A DNA stretch of 64,000 nucleotides from Corinectria fuckeliana (taxonomy: Eukaryota > Ascomycota > Sordariomycetes > Hypocreales > Nectriaceae). The notes beneath the pieces were generated by a model. That model was not told where the DNA came from and searched no databases. It worked only from the letters and a program-made list of their open reading frames with translations. A program made the translations under genes and the position numbers. The DNA lies in NCBI GenBank assembly GCA_019137255.1, contig WPDH01000062.1, positions 1 through 64,000 of the forward strand, written 5' to 3'. Of this stretch, positions 8,827 through 20,069 are shown piece by piece (the first letter of the stretch is position 1; the number at the start of each line of letters is the position of its first letter).

Positions 8827-10563
8827 CTAGATCTTAGAGCAACACCCCTTGCCCTCGTCTACATCCCGTCTACAGTAACAGGACGACTCAATGGGCACGT
8901 CTACAAACGCCATGGCCGTCTTCAACTGCTGCTTAAGGATCCGCGCCTCACCCTCCAGCCCCAGCTTCACCGCACACTCGTGATAGCCGTGCAGCGCCCA
9001 CACGTTGTTCGGGTGATGGCGCGCCCGGAACAGCGCGTCGCTCAGGCCCAGGTCGGCGCGGTACACCTCGGCGGCCTCCTCGACGCGGCCCTGCTCCATC
9101 AGCAGCGCGGCGTACGCGTGCCGCGCCGGCTGCATCCACGCCCACGGCTCGGCGTAGCTCAGCGCGTCGTCCAGCTCGATGGACCGGCGCAGGTGCGAAA
9201 AGGCCAGCTCGACGTTGCCCCGACGGTACTCGAGCTCGCCGTCGAGCATCGCCTCGGCCACGGCGAGGACGGCGGAGCACTTGTTCGGGTAGGCTATCCG
9301 GGAGGGGGGCACGCGTTGCTTCGCTTCGAGGAACAGCTCGCGCTCTCTCTCGGCCGCGCTCACGTTTCCGGTGGCGGCCCAAGCCACGCCCTTTGCGTAA
9401 TGGATCGTCGCCGTCGTCACGCAGTACAGCTGCTGGTCGTCGGGCAACGGCAGGTCGACGATGTCCTGCCAGCGTCCGAACCGGATCAGCACGTGCGGCC
9501 GCACCGAGCAGAACGTCTCCATCCAGTCGGCCATGGGCGGCGACTGAACGCGCAGGTCTTCCTCCGGCAGCGCCGCCTCCATCTGGTCGACGGCATCCAG
9601 AGACACCCTGAACTGGCCGGCGAACATGGCCGCGTAAATCAGCGAGTGGTAGTCGTGCATGCGGTATATCGAGTAGAAGTCGCCGCCGCCGCCGCGGAGA
9701 GATACAAACTTCTCGTCGGCGCGCACCGCCTCGGCGTTGGCGGCGACGGCGCGGCGGTAGTCGCCGACGAGGATGTCGAGATGCGACGGCATGTGGGCGA
9801 GATGGCCGACCTCGGCCGCCAGCCGGCGGAGGTTCTCGGCGGCGGGGAGACCGCGCTCGGGCTCCGACGACATCTCGGTGAGGTGGATGTACATGTGTAG
9901 GAGGCCGACGTGCTCCGAACCGCCTTCTTGCGCGAGGGCTCGTTCGAGGACGTCCTGCGTCTCCAACACCCGCGACCCAGGGCCCGGTTTGCCGGTGCGC
10001 ACGTCCCAGAGCCCCCACGGCGTCAGGTTCATGAGGGCGTCGGCGTACAGGGCGGCGATGTCGAGGTCGTCCTCGAAGGCTTCGTACACTGGCTTCATGG
10101 CTTCGGCGTACGCCCGGTTCCAGGCCTGGTACGCCAGATGGCCTCCACCATCCTTCGGGAAGCGGTGCCGGAGGGCTTCGATGAGAGCGCGCTCGGCTGG
10201 CTGGGCTGTCGAGGACAGGGACATGGCTTTCACCAAGGCGCCTTGGCTCTGTGCGATGGTTCTGGCGAGATCGTCCTGGTCGAAGTGGTTCCACGGCTTG
10301 TTGTAGTTAGGTCCCAGAGCGAAGGCGAGGCCCCAGTATGCCAGAGGACAGGCTGCATCGATGGCGATGGCCTTGTCGAAACAGCGTGCTCCTTCGGCGT
10401 GGTTGAATCCCCAGCACCAAACAAGACCGGCTTCAACCCATTTCCTAGCCTCGGGCTTAGTCGTCGTGACGTCCCTACTGTAGGGCGGCAGAGTGAACTC
10501 GGGCGCCTCGGCCTTTGCCGGTATGCCGGAGAGCGTCATCGTTTCGGCGATGGCCTTCTTCAC
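8827..10563 (-). CDS. TPR-repeat protein
   Basis: This is a single-exon gene of 578 aa. The sequence is helical with repeating TPR-like units: for example, an N-terminal repeat around GFNHAEGARCFDKAIAIDAACPLAYWGLAF (read as two helices) and later units around RRGNVELAFSHLRRSIELDD and EQGRVEEAAEVYRADL. Such proteins scaffold protein interactions; no catalytic domain is visible and I cannot name a partner. The C-terminus is unusual: a cysteine cluster (SCYCRR, then GCCSKI at the very end) follows the helical part, which could bind metal or be lipid-modified, though CSKI is a poor CaaX box. The gene is convergent with FET3, only 64 bp away, and its ATG sits in good context. Confidence 0.8.
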   Translation of the reverse strand: MKKAIAETMTLSGIPAKAEAPEFTLPPYSRDVTTTKPEARKWVEAGLVWCWGFNHAEGARCFDKAIAIDAACPLAYWGLAFALGPNYNKPWNHFDQDDLARTIAQSQGALVKAMSLSSTAQPAERALIEALRHRFPKDGGGHLAYQAWNRAYAEAMKPVYEAFEDDLDIAALYADALMNLTPWGLWDVRTGKPGPGSRVLETQDVLERALAQEGGSEHVGLLHMYIHLTEMSSEPERGLPAAENLRRLAAEVGHLAHMPSHLDILVGDYRRAVAANAEAVRADEKFVSLRGGGGDFYSIYRMHDYHSLIYAAMFAGQFRVSLDAVDQMEAALPEEDLRVQSPPMADWMETFCSVRPHVLIRFGRWQDIVDLPLPDDQQLYCVTTATIHYAKGVAWAATGNVSAAERERELFLEAKQRVPPSRIAYPNKCSAVLAVAEAMLDGELEYRRGNVELAFSHLRRSIELDDALSYAEPWAWMQPARHAYAALLMEQGRVEEAAEVYRADLGLSDALFRARHHPNNVWALHGYHECAVKLGLEGEARILKQQLKTAMAFVDVPIESSCYCRRDVDEGKGCCSKI

Positions 10564-11036
10564 AGCGCTCTTGGTGGAGCAAGGTCCAGTCAGAAAGCGC
10601 TGGGTATGTGCTCGTCAGCTTCAGAGCCCGGAAGTCGCTGGCTATCTGGTCAGGTTGCGGAGTAATCTACGGCCCCCACGCAATCCGACTAGTCGTCAAA
10701 CCAACGCGGGGCGGCGTGCTGCAGGTGGCCGAAAGCGGAGGTTCGGGAAGATTGCCGTAGACTAGTTGTTTGGAGGGGGGTATGATACGTACATTTTCTT
10801 GTACGACAGAGAGGAGAGCAGGCTGATGGTCAAGGCAGATGTCGAGTTGACTCCGAGGGAAACGTTGGTTTATCTTCTTGTAATGCTTGGTTATTGGGAT
10901 GGTGCAAGGGAGACCACGACGGAACCCAGATTAAGATGACTGTCGTCAGATCTGTAAGTCAATAAACACCCAATCAAGGAACTCGCAATACACGGGGTTC
11001 AGTTTGAGATGTCGAATTTTAGATAAATAATACCCA
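10564..11036. other. Upstream region of the TPR gene
   Basis: This 473-bp stretch holds the presumed promoter of the TPR gene and the 3' flank of the GFA relic. No clear motif or frame was found. Confidence 0.5.
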
Positions 11037-11453
11037 TCAAATAAAGAGCGGCTCCTGCTTGGCGCCCTCGACGGGAGCCAAATATCCCACGCGATCCCTG
11101 CAGTAAAACTCCACGTCGACCTTCCCTCCCAAGCTGGCCTTGCCGTCGTCCAGTCCCCCGGCCTTGATGATAACCTGAGAGATGGCTGGCTGACCGACCC
11201 TTGGTGATGGAGAATGAGTCCTCCGGGACTACCGCGTTGGAGGCGCTACCGGTCCACTATTTACTGAGTTGGTATTCAGCATTTACACAGGAACATACCT
11301 TTTGGCAGTCAAGACAATGGCATAGCGCACCCAGTGCCTCTTCGCCTGCGAGTAATTAGCTCTGCCTCAAGCCAACAACAAGCTGCCCTTACTGGTGCTC
11401 TTGTACGCGACCGCTCCAAACATGCAGCTACCGGCGAAGACCATGCTGGCCAT
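11037..11453 (-). pseudogene. GFA/CENP-V family gene relic with internal deletion
   Basis: Pieces of a glutathione-dependent formaldehyde-activating (GFA, CENP-V fold) zinc protein can be read in order. Exon 1 (11453-11393) gives MVFAGSCMFGAVAYKSTS. Exon 2 (11345-11299) gives EEALGALCHCLDCQK. Exon 3, from 11256, gives WTGSASNAVVPEDSFSITKG. The two introns of 47 and 42 nt have proper GT...AG ends. The C-terminus (11174-11037) gives VIIKAGGLDDGKASLGG through APVEGAKQEPLFI. Between exon 3 and this end only 24 nt remain where the family has about 45-50 residues, including the second Cys pair, and the frame is lost. The first zinc motif also reads GSCMFG instead of GSCLCG. I infer a decayed gene. 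Confidence 0.7.
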
Positions 11454-12278
11454 GTGGTAGTCAACTTAGGGTAAGTTGTGAAAGTTGAAGTAGATGCAAC
11501 TTAACAAAGACGATGGGATCAGTGGAGAAGCACAGCCCATCAGGGTGCGCACCATCCAGATAAATATAGTCCACATCCCCCCATCTGGCCGGCACCAAGG
11601 AACACAGTCATGCGTCACCTCCCCGCCTCCTCCCCGGGTTGAGTCGTCGGCCTAGCCCGCCGGGCGAACGATCTCCGGGCCTTGTTCCGCAGCTGCAGCC
11701 AATGACGGCGAACCGTCTCCGGGTCGTCCATTGACTTTGAGCATAGACGCGCCGACACGGAGCTTGGTGTTCCCGCCTGGACCTGCACGCTAAGCCTTGG
11801 GGCTTGGACGGATCTGCCGAAGCGCTGGTCTGGCCAAGGCTGGTCATGTATCATGTACGAGGCGATTGGACATTCAACGACCGAGATGAACGTATGGCCG
11901 ATGCGGATCCGATATACACGATCCCCGCAGCCAAGAGATTGCGGGGGCGGGGTGTGGGGACGATGAGGGATCATCGACGACGAGATGGCGATAGCGGGTT
12001 GTTGAACGGGTTACAACTCGTGTCCAAGGCCGCATAATTAAGGCCTGACTGATACAGATTGATCTTATATTTAAATCAGACAGGTTAGTATTTATTCATC
12101 TCCATGGAGCGTACGTGATTTGGAAGCTGAAGACGTAACCGTCACATCTCCGCCTCCAACGCGCCCCTCCTTCAAAGCCAGCCATGCAATAAAGCTCATG
12201 CATAAACATGTCTATCAAACGTCTTCAACTTTCCCATTCTTTTCATGCCCCTCTCCAATACTCGCCCAGTCCCCAATA
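11454..12278. other. Intergenic with possible gene scraps
   Basis: On the minus strand, 11580-11500 reads WGDVDYIYLDGAHPDGLC and onward, which looks protein-like but belongs to no family I can name. The stretch upstream of it reads as Arg-rich low-complexity sequence. No complete gene is supported. It also holds the 3' flank of the transporter gene. Confidence 0.4.
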
Positions 12279-14047
12279 TCACAGATGGGCAACTTGGGGC
12301 TTCTCGTCGCTGTTCCGCGGCGAACCCCCCTCCTCGTCTCCCTCCTCCTCGTCTCTCCTCCTCGCCACGGCCGCCGCCGCCTGCTCCAAGGCGCCGGCGC
12401 CGACGACCTCGCGCGCGTCCGAGTCGTGGGCGACGTCGAACTTGCCGCGCAGGTTCTCGGGCCCCAGCACCGTCAGCAGCACGACGTAGGCGTAGACGCA
12501 GCCCATGAAGATGCAGACGACCTTGCCGTAGTCGTAGCGGCTCTCGCCCGCGGCGTTGTCAGCCAGCGGGAACTTCTCGCCCAGGCGCGCCTCGATGGTC
12601 GACGACGCCGACGACACCAGGTTGCCCAGCTGGTACGCCGTGCCCACCACGAAGGTGCGGAAGGCCCCCGGCGACAGCTCCATCAGGTGGATCGGGATCA
12701 CGCCCCACGCGCCCTGCACGCAGAACTGCTGGAAGAAGGCGGCGGCGATGATGGACGAGTCGTGCACGAACGTGTACGGGTACAGCAGCGCGCCGCCGAC
12801 GACGCAGCAGCACACGATGCTGAACCGCCGCCCGACGGCCTGGCTGCAGTAGCCGACGACGGTGCCGCCGAGCATGGCGCCCAGGTTCGCCACGACCTGC
12901 GTGACGGTGACCTTGGTCTTGCTGAAGCCGAGCTGGTTCTCGAGCATGGTCGGGTATAGGTCCTGGCTGCCGTGGCTCATGAAGTTGAAACCCGCCATGA
13001 GGAGCACCAGGTAGCCGAGCAGCAGCCAGTGGTGCTTGAGCGCGACCTTGCCCTCCCTGAGGAACACCTTGCCGACGTCCTCGTGCGTCGCCGCCGCCGC
13101 CCGGGTGGCCTCGAGCCGCATCTGCTGGCGCTCGCGGTAGGCGACCGTCTCGGGGAGCATGAGGCGCGCGATGATGAAGAGCACGGGCGGGCCGGCGCCG
13201 AACCAGAAGAGCGGCCGCCACGTGTGGGACGTGGTGTCGACGAGGCCGCGGGCGAAGGCCGAGCAGAGGAGGTATCCAAAGGCATACTGCGAGGACATTG
13301 TCAGCGGGTTGGTTTCACACACAGTTGGAGCGATGGGGCGGGGCTAGCCAGCCAGCACTTACGCCTTGTTGGAGGATGCCGCTGATGAGACCTCGAGCTT
13401 CCTCGGGACAGTCCTCGAGGGCCGTGGCGGCCGCGTTGCCGTATAGGCCGCCCATGGCGACGCCGAAGAGGGCTCGGCAGGCGAGGAACTGGTTGTACGT
13501 CTGGCAGAAGCCGGTTCCCTGGGGAAAGTCAGCATCGAGAAGCTCTCACTCTTGGCACAAAACGGAAGTATATGGACCTACCAGTTCAAGCGCGATGAAA
13601 AGAAGGTTGTTAATGACAAAGGGCCATTTCCGTCCGTACCGATCACTGGCAATACCAAACAAGATGGAGCCGACAGAACGGAACATGAGCACGAGGGTGA
13701 TTCCCCAAGTAATGTCTGTCTTGGTCTTGCCAAACTCCTCGCTCAAGTCGGTGACGGTCAACGACACGGTGAAGAAGTCGAACGAATCCCACGTCTTGCA
13801 GGCGACTCTGTCAGCAACGAACACCGGCGCCCTCCCTCGGCAGAGAACGGTAGGGGGGGAGGCTTACCCAGGCCGCAAAGGCGACGAAGAAAAAGGCCCA
13901 TTGCTGGCCGCTCAGCATGCGCAGCAGCTTGATGGGGTTCTCGACGTGGAGCATCGGCGGCTTGAGGGACGAGACGCGCGTGGCCATGTATTTGCCGGGC
14001 GTCATGCCCTCGTGCGGCGCCGTGGTGTCGTATTCATGGTGACCCAT
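12279..14047 (-). CDS. JEN-type monocarboxylate:H+ symporter (MFS)
   Basis: Four exons (14047-13868, 13794-13582, 13518-13363, 13286-12279) encode 518 aa; introns are 73, 63 and 76 nt with GTAAGC, GTAGGT and GTAAGT donors and AG acceptors, and every junction is in phase 0. The product is a 12-helix major facilitator of the SHS/lactate transporter family, like yeast Jen1, importing lactate, pyruvate or related acids with protons at the plasma membrane. The Jen signature NXX[S/T]HX[S/T]QDXXXT is present as NFMSHGSQDLYPT at about residues 284-296. MFS loop sequences DRYGRKWPF and the segment TWDSFDFFTVSLTVTDL also match. The N-terminal 50 residues and the acidic C-terminal tail (DEEEGDEEGG) are cytosolic. 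Substrate specificity cannot be read from sequence. Jen genes are usually glucose-repressed; I did not identify a specific site. Confidence 0.9.
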
Positions 14048-14112
14048 GGCGGGCTCGCGTATGTCGTGGACTGGATGATGATTATGATGGTGATGATGGC
14101 TTGCTTGTAGTA

Positions 14113-14151
14113 TGTAGGTAGGTATGTAGGTAGGTAGGTCGGTAAGTAGGT
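14113..14151. repeat. GTAGG/TAGG microsatellite
   Basis: An imperfect run of GTAG and GTAT tetranucleotides lies just upstream of the transporter start codon, probably within its leader or promoter. Confidence 0.7.
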
Positions 14152-16227
14152 GGTTAGTTGGTTGTGGGTGAGAGTGTCGCAGGCAGTAAAGTCACACGCC
14201 GAGATAAGCCAAGTGTGAACTGCTGCAGTAAGTAGATGTAGTTTGCTTGACTCAATGCAAGGCTTGATCGATACTATACTCGACGAAAGACCAGAAGGAA
14301 AAGCAAGTCACCCATCAACGGGCGGGAGGGCCCCCCTCCAAGTAATATAGATAGCCAACTTTCTAATTTCCCCTCCCGCACAACTTGCTCCCATCCCCAC
14401 TTACACGGCGGCGACGATCCCATCACAGAAAGCACGCCAGGGCCAGCAGCCAGCACGCCGAACCAACCCCCCAAAAAGCCCGAGACGCAAAGGATCCCAA
14501 ACCCAAGACCATCCATCGTCCTTCCTCGCCCAATCATCGTCCATCCCTTCCCCGTCGTCAGCGGCCCTTGTTCATTCGTGGTTAGTCGCGGGCGGGCGTG
14601 TGTAAGAAAGCACAGACGAACGCCGCCTGTAACTCCGAGAGAGAAAAAGGCAGCAGTATCGCAGATCTCGGCTTGTTGGAACACGCAGGGCAAAGAAAGA
14701 AAAAAAACTAGGATGACATGTATGTAAGCTTCCCTCCGCCTCCGGTCGACTGCCGATCCCCACTCCGTCGCCGCCATAGTCACATGGCGTCATCTAGGCC
14801 TTTCGTTTGCGAGCTGAGAACTGGCTGCGTCGACGTTGGTAAGCCGCATGGGACAGAAGATGATGGGAGCTATTCCCGCGTGGCTGGTATGTCATCGAGA
14901 GAGGTAGGCTTCAGTCACTCAACTCCAACATCATGACCGATGGAGGTAATGCCTAGGATAGCCTCAACGCACAGCATTCCAAGGCACGTCCATCCATCCC
15001 ATCTCCAACTCGCTTTTCCCCCCTCTTCCCTCTCCAATCCGTGCATGCCCCCCTCACTCCTCCTACATACACGTATCTAGTCTAGTCCAGAACCAACAAA
15101 CAAGCAAAAGATCTCCCTCCTCCTCCCCACACACCTAATCCCTCTAGTCTAATCCAACTGTCCAGCCTTTCGCCCAGTCCGCTTGGAGCCTTCCCTCTTC
15201 CTCCCCACCATTCCCGGCACCCAAGCTCCGCGCTGCCCGTGGGTCACCGGCCGGGTCTATCCCTGTCCCGGCAGGGGTGCCGCATGGACAGACGGGGCCC
15301 GTGCTGGATATATCGGCAATACGGCATCTCCCCAGCTTACATTCGTACTTCGTACTTCGTACATCCTCTCCAACATCACGGGTCGTTCGTCACGATACAG
15401 GACTCACGAGAGCCGAGTCAGCTTCTGGTTCACGGTAAATTCGCAGCATCTGTGAGTAATTTGAAGGAACCAGAACCCAGCAGCGTAATTCGCTACATGT
15501 CTTTTTCCTTCTCTCATTGATCTTCTCATCTCACATCACCAGAGGGGGGGGAGACATCGCATCCATCGTCCTCCCCAACTCCACCCCACATCCGTCATCC
15601 CCTTGCGCCCCATCAGAAAAGCTCTCCAATAACCGCCCCCCTAGTTCAAACAACCTTGAATCCCCAGGAACGTCTCTCCGCACCAAGGGAACTTCCCCAG
15701 GCCCCTCCTCATCTCATCTGTCTCCCGCCATCTTGTCATCCCGCCTACCCAGCCGCCGCCACTACATTGAGCCTCCCTCCCGTCTTCCATTCGTCTTCAC
15801 GTAGCGTTCTCCCTATCAGCACTCTAACGCAAGCTTCCTTTCCACTGCCTTCTGCCAGGCTTCCAGAAAAGCACAAGAACTTCTCCGACATTCTAGACCC
15901 GAAAGCTATTCTTGGGGTAGTCTACCGAACCAAAGAAAAACCCCCCATGACTCCATCGCCGAACCTCCGAGTCTCCACATTCGCCTCACGGAGCACTCCG
16001 ATTTTTCCTTTACCCCTGTGGCATCGTACGGTCTTTTTTCTTCTCTTGTCACCCCCTTCGTAATCCATCGTAATCTGTGACTCTTCTCGTTGTTGTTCTT
16101 TTATCCGGCCCATATCCTCGGTAACAACCTCGCTCGTCGCCGTCAGTCCGGCTCTGCAGGTCACGAACATCCTCACTTAACCACGGCAATGAATCTTCAA
16201 GCCGGTGCCTCCCAGGCGCTTTCTAAT

Positions 16228-16257
16228 AGTATACTCGGCGACAGTATACTCGGCGAC
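16228..16257. repeat. 15-bp perfect tandem duplication
   Basis: AGTATACTCGGCGAC occurs twice back to back in noncoding DNA. Confidence 0.75.
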
Positions 16258-16833
16258 TCCACAACAAATTATTCTGGGTATTTAGGGCTGGTAGCGGACA
16301 CTTGCGATCAAGCAGCTCTAATAACACAATACTCTACTGCCAGTCACGCAATGCTTTGTCAAGCATCCACGAAACGTGTCCCTTCTTCCATGACCATCCA
16401 TCATGCACTCATGCCACAGCATCACCACTGTAAGCCAAACAAAACTAGAAGATGTCACCGCCACGATACTGGCTTGGCACCGGCATATGATACAAGCCTC
16501 GCAAAGATGAAAGCAAAGGTTGTCTTGATGCTCGTGTTATACCAGCTGCCCCGCTGGGCACCAAACTAAACATTCCGCCCCAACGCCCCAAGCCCAAGGT
16601 ATATCGGTCATCCCCCGTAGTAAATATTCCTACACATCCCATCTCTCACTCATGCTTCTTCATCATCACATCTCCTCTCCGCTAAAACATTACCCCCCAC
16701 TTCATCGTCCCTCATGTTTTGGTGTTTCCTCAATAAAATTAAAACGGCAATTGACTGCTCATTAACCCTGCCAGTCCCGTTTAGGCGCCCTTTTCCCAGG
16801 CCGCATCTCCCGCTACCCTTCAGCTATCGTCTC

Positions 16834-19800
16834 TCAGACACCGCCACCCATAAAAGCAGCAAGATCATCAAGGTCCAGGAGCTGTCGCTCGAAAGCTTGG
16901 CACAGCTCAGGGGCTGTCATGTCTTGACTAGTAGTCTGACCGTCCTGCGTAGCAACCATGCCGTTCGTCCCCATGTCGGGGCTCTGCTGCTTAGCCTCGT
17001 GGTTGTTCAGCGAGCTGTGAGAACCAATGCCCGGGGGAGGAGACACGGTCGGAGTGGAGATGCCACCGGAGCCACCATTGATAGTAGTAACGCCTGGTCG
17101 CCGGGGAAGGGAGGCAGGAGGCTCGCTGTCTTCACGGACAGACTCGGAAACAGATCGAGGCTGCACGTGTCCAGAGACGCTACCGCTCGTCGGCTGGTCG
17201 TAGTCCATGGCGTCAGGGTTGGTATCGGCATTGGAAGAGATCTCGTCCTTGATGCCCGAGAGTCCATGAGAGATCGAGCTGTGTCGGATAGAACCTGTAG
17301 TGCCGGCATCATTGTTCAACACTCGCTGCATGACAGTCAGGTGTCGCAGCCAGCTACCCATCAGCGGCCAGTTCTCAGTTCCATCGCTCATGAATCGGAG
17401 ACCATCCTTGACGATGTGGGCAGCCGTCTCCACCGCGTTAGGAGGGGTCAAGCCCTTGAGGGACAGGTACGCAACGGTAGCGCTAGACGTGAAGGAGGAA
17501 AACAGCATGAAAATGGGGAAGCAGGGAATGTGGTCCTTCTCAGAACCAGCTTCGACGGCAGTCAACAAGGAAATGATGCCGTGGCACGAGGTAAAGAGGC
17601 GGTCGACGATGTCGTGACAGCGTGGGTTAAGGCGGAACGTCTCAAGGTTGAAGCTAGAAGCAGTGACTTCCTGCAGTAGACGCCGACGATGGACAAAGAC
17701 AGTAGCGCAGTGGAGCAGACAGTGGAGCATGGCAAAGGTGTAGCCAGATCCCATCGTCATATGGAGGGTGATCTGGCCCGGCTTGTCGATGAACTGCATA
17801 GGCAGCGAAGCTCGCAGGCCCTCAATCTTGGTGATGAGAACCGAACAGTCCTCTTCTTGGAAGCTCGTAAGAGTCTTGGTCGTGAGCATCGCGACCACAT
17901 CACGCCAGATAGTAGAGGCGAGAACAATATACCCAAACTCGCCAATCTCGGCGGAAGGCACCTGGCCAGGAGGCACAGCGGTGGGGTCGAGCTGCTGTCG
18001 AAGAGTATTGACGAAAACGGCGTTACCAAAGGCGAAGTTGATATCGGAGCATGGCAGCGACACATCGGAGGTGTCGTGAGGGCTCAGGGCTGAATAGCGA
18101 CCGGGGGTGCTGGTCAGCAAGCAATCGAGGATATAGATCAGCCAGATGGTGCGCCTAAGCGACTCGTCACGGAGGAACTGGTCGGTTTCAGGGGACGAGT
18201 GGTGGCTGTTGAGAATCCGGTACATCTGGACCATGCGTGCAGCCTGGCCAAGGTAGATGTAGGCGCGAACGGCATTGCGGGAGCCCCATTCGTGAATGAT
18301 AATCAAGCACAGAGCCTGTATATCGACAAGATTGGGATGGTCGAGGTTCTGGTTGATGAGGGCAATCGCCTTGGCCGCGAAGGTCTCGGCAGCCTGGGTC
18401 GGGCCGCCATAGCGGCGGATGAGGCTTGGCGAGCTCCTGCAAGAAATCGTGAGTTAGCGGACGCCCACTTAAAGCGGATCTAAGACAGGCTCAATTTGGG
18501 TGGAAAACGGCGACGGAGCGGGATCGGAGGCGAGCGAATTCGGGGAAATCCGGCTCAAGTCCGGACCACGGCCACCGGGCTGCCTCCTCGAGGTAGCGTG
18601 CGAGCCAGGGCAGGCGCCCCCGCTGTCGGTGACGGTGGCACCGATCGGTGTGGATCCACAGCCCGGGCGGGCGGGCAAGTGAGCGAGGGTGCGGGAAATG
18701 AGGACAGGGTGGGGGCGGCATCACCCTGAAGTGGACGGGGAATGCGGAATGGAGAACCAGGAGCAGAAACGTACCGAGCGGCGCAAGTTAAAAGGCCGTA
18801 GACGAGAGCGGCGTCAAGAGACGCGCTCTTGAGTTGCTGGACAAATGACGGCTTGTGGAACGCGACGCAGGCAGGGAACGTCTTGGATACGACGCGCTCA
18901 CATTCGGCGATGAGCTCCGGGGTCAGTCTGAAGAGAAAGGCGGCAGGGTTAGCACAGGCATTCTCATCCGGTAGAACAAGTCCGGTGCAAGTGAGCACGC
19001 GCAAATGGTGGCGGCAGATGGGGAGAGGGGGGGGAGTCGACGTAGGTAGCACGTCGACCCGGCTGGGGCTCACGCCGCGCAAGCCAAACAGCAAGACAAG
19101 ACAAAACAGAGCCGAGTGCAAAGCTGGGGCAGGGTGATTTCGTGGCGTGGCGCTGGCCACCCGCGACTCAGGCCGGTCCCATCCTGCAGACTGCTGGGCG
19201 CTTCGGGGGTGCTCAGCGGTCGGGCTGGGGGGCTGGGGCTGAACGAAGACGAGGACCACGAAATTTTCGGGGGCAACCCCGTGAGCCGAGGAGCAAAGAC
19301 GGCGATGGGGGCGGGCTATGGCTGGGCCAGTGCGACTCGGGGGCTCGACAGACGAGACCGCGGCCGGCGGGTGTGTGGGAAAGTGGATAATGGGGAACAA
19401 GGCAGGGCAGAGACGGGCAGGGGTCTCGGCATAGGGGGAGGGGGGTGGGGGGTGGGAGCGAGCAGGAGAGGGCGTCCCGGTCACTCGGGGGGCCGGGACT
19501 GACGTGAAGTAGGAAATAGAACAAGAGCGCAAGAGGGGAGGGACAGGACGGGCGGCAGAGAGTGCGCGCCGCCGATCCATTCCCCCCAGAACCCGGTGCT
19601 TCCCACAAGAGCAGCAAGCCAAGGAGGCAGAAGTGTGGTGATGCTGCGAACGTCGTGATGCCGCGAGAGATGATGGGAACTCCGGTATACCGGAGAATGA
19701 AGTGGGAGGCAAGTGCAGAACAAGAGTAAAGAAACAAGCCGGCATGACTTACTTGTCCGAGTTGGCCTGGACATGGCGGGCGGCGCCAGTGCCCACGACG

Positions 19801-20069
19801 GCCTGTCGCGCCTCAGCACCTCCGCTGGGCCCGGCCGCCGGTAGGCTGTCGCGAGGAGGGCGATGAGAGGGGTTGGCGTGGCGCGCAGGGCTTTGACCGT
19901 GGTGGTGGGCCATGCTCTCCGAAGGCAGATAGCAATCGTGCATACCCTTGGCACAGTTCTTGCATGGCGCTCTGCCATTCTCGTAGACGCACTTGGTCTT
20001 GCCTTTACGGCAGCGCACACAAGCGCCGCCGGCCCTAAGGGCGGTCGAGCGCACGACGCCGGACGACAT
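16834..20069 (-). CDS. Zn2Cys6 fungal transcription factor
   Basis: Three exons (20069-19753, 18927-18775, 18436-16834) encode 690 aa. Exon 1 carries a binuclear zinc cluster with spacing C-x2-C-x6-C-x8-C-x2-C-x6-C (Cys 17, 20, 27, 36, 39, 46). Exons 2 and 3 hold the helical fungal-specific transcription factor domain (for example LTPELIAECERVVSKTF and RRYGGPTQAAETFAAKAI). The C-terminal third is Ser/Thr/Pro-rich and ends in an acidic-hydrophobic stretch, LLDLDDLAAFMGG, a plausible activation segment. Introns are unusually long, 825 and 338 nt, but both have good sites (GTAAGT donor, GCTAAC branch and TTCAG; GTACGT donor, CTAAC branch and TTGCAG) and the joins SDK/LTPEL and AAR/SSPSL keep the frame. 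I cannot name the orthologue. It should act in the nucleus; target genes are unknown. Confidence 0.85.

Larger units (their letters stand above)
14048..16833. other. Long intergenic region
   Basis: This 2.8-kb stretch between the transporter start and the end of the transcription factor gene holds the transporter promoter. It has a GTAGG-type microsatellite at 14113-14151, long pyrimidine-rich tracts (14990-15800) and a perfect 15-bp tandem duplication at 16228-16257. No frame is convincing. Confidence 0.5.

Noticed and set aside
8980..9900. Long plus-strand open frame across the TPR gene
   Set aside because: It is antisense to a GC-rich real gene, with His/Arg/Val-rich composition and no domain-like sequence.
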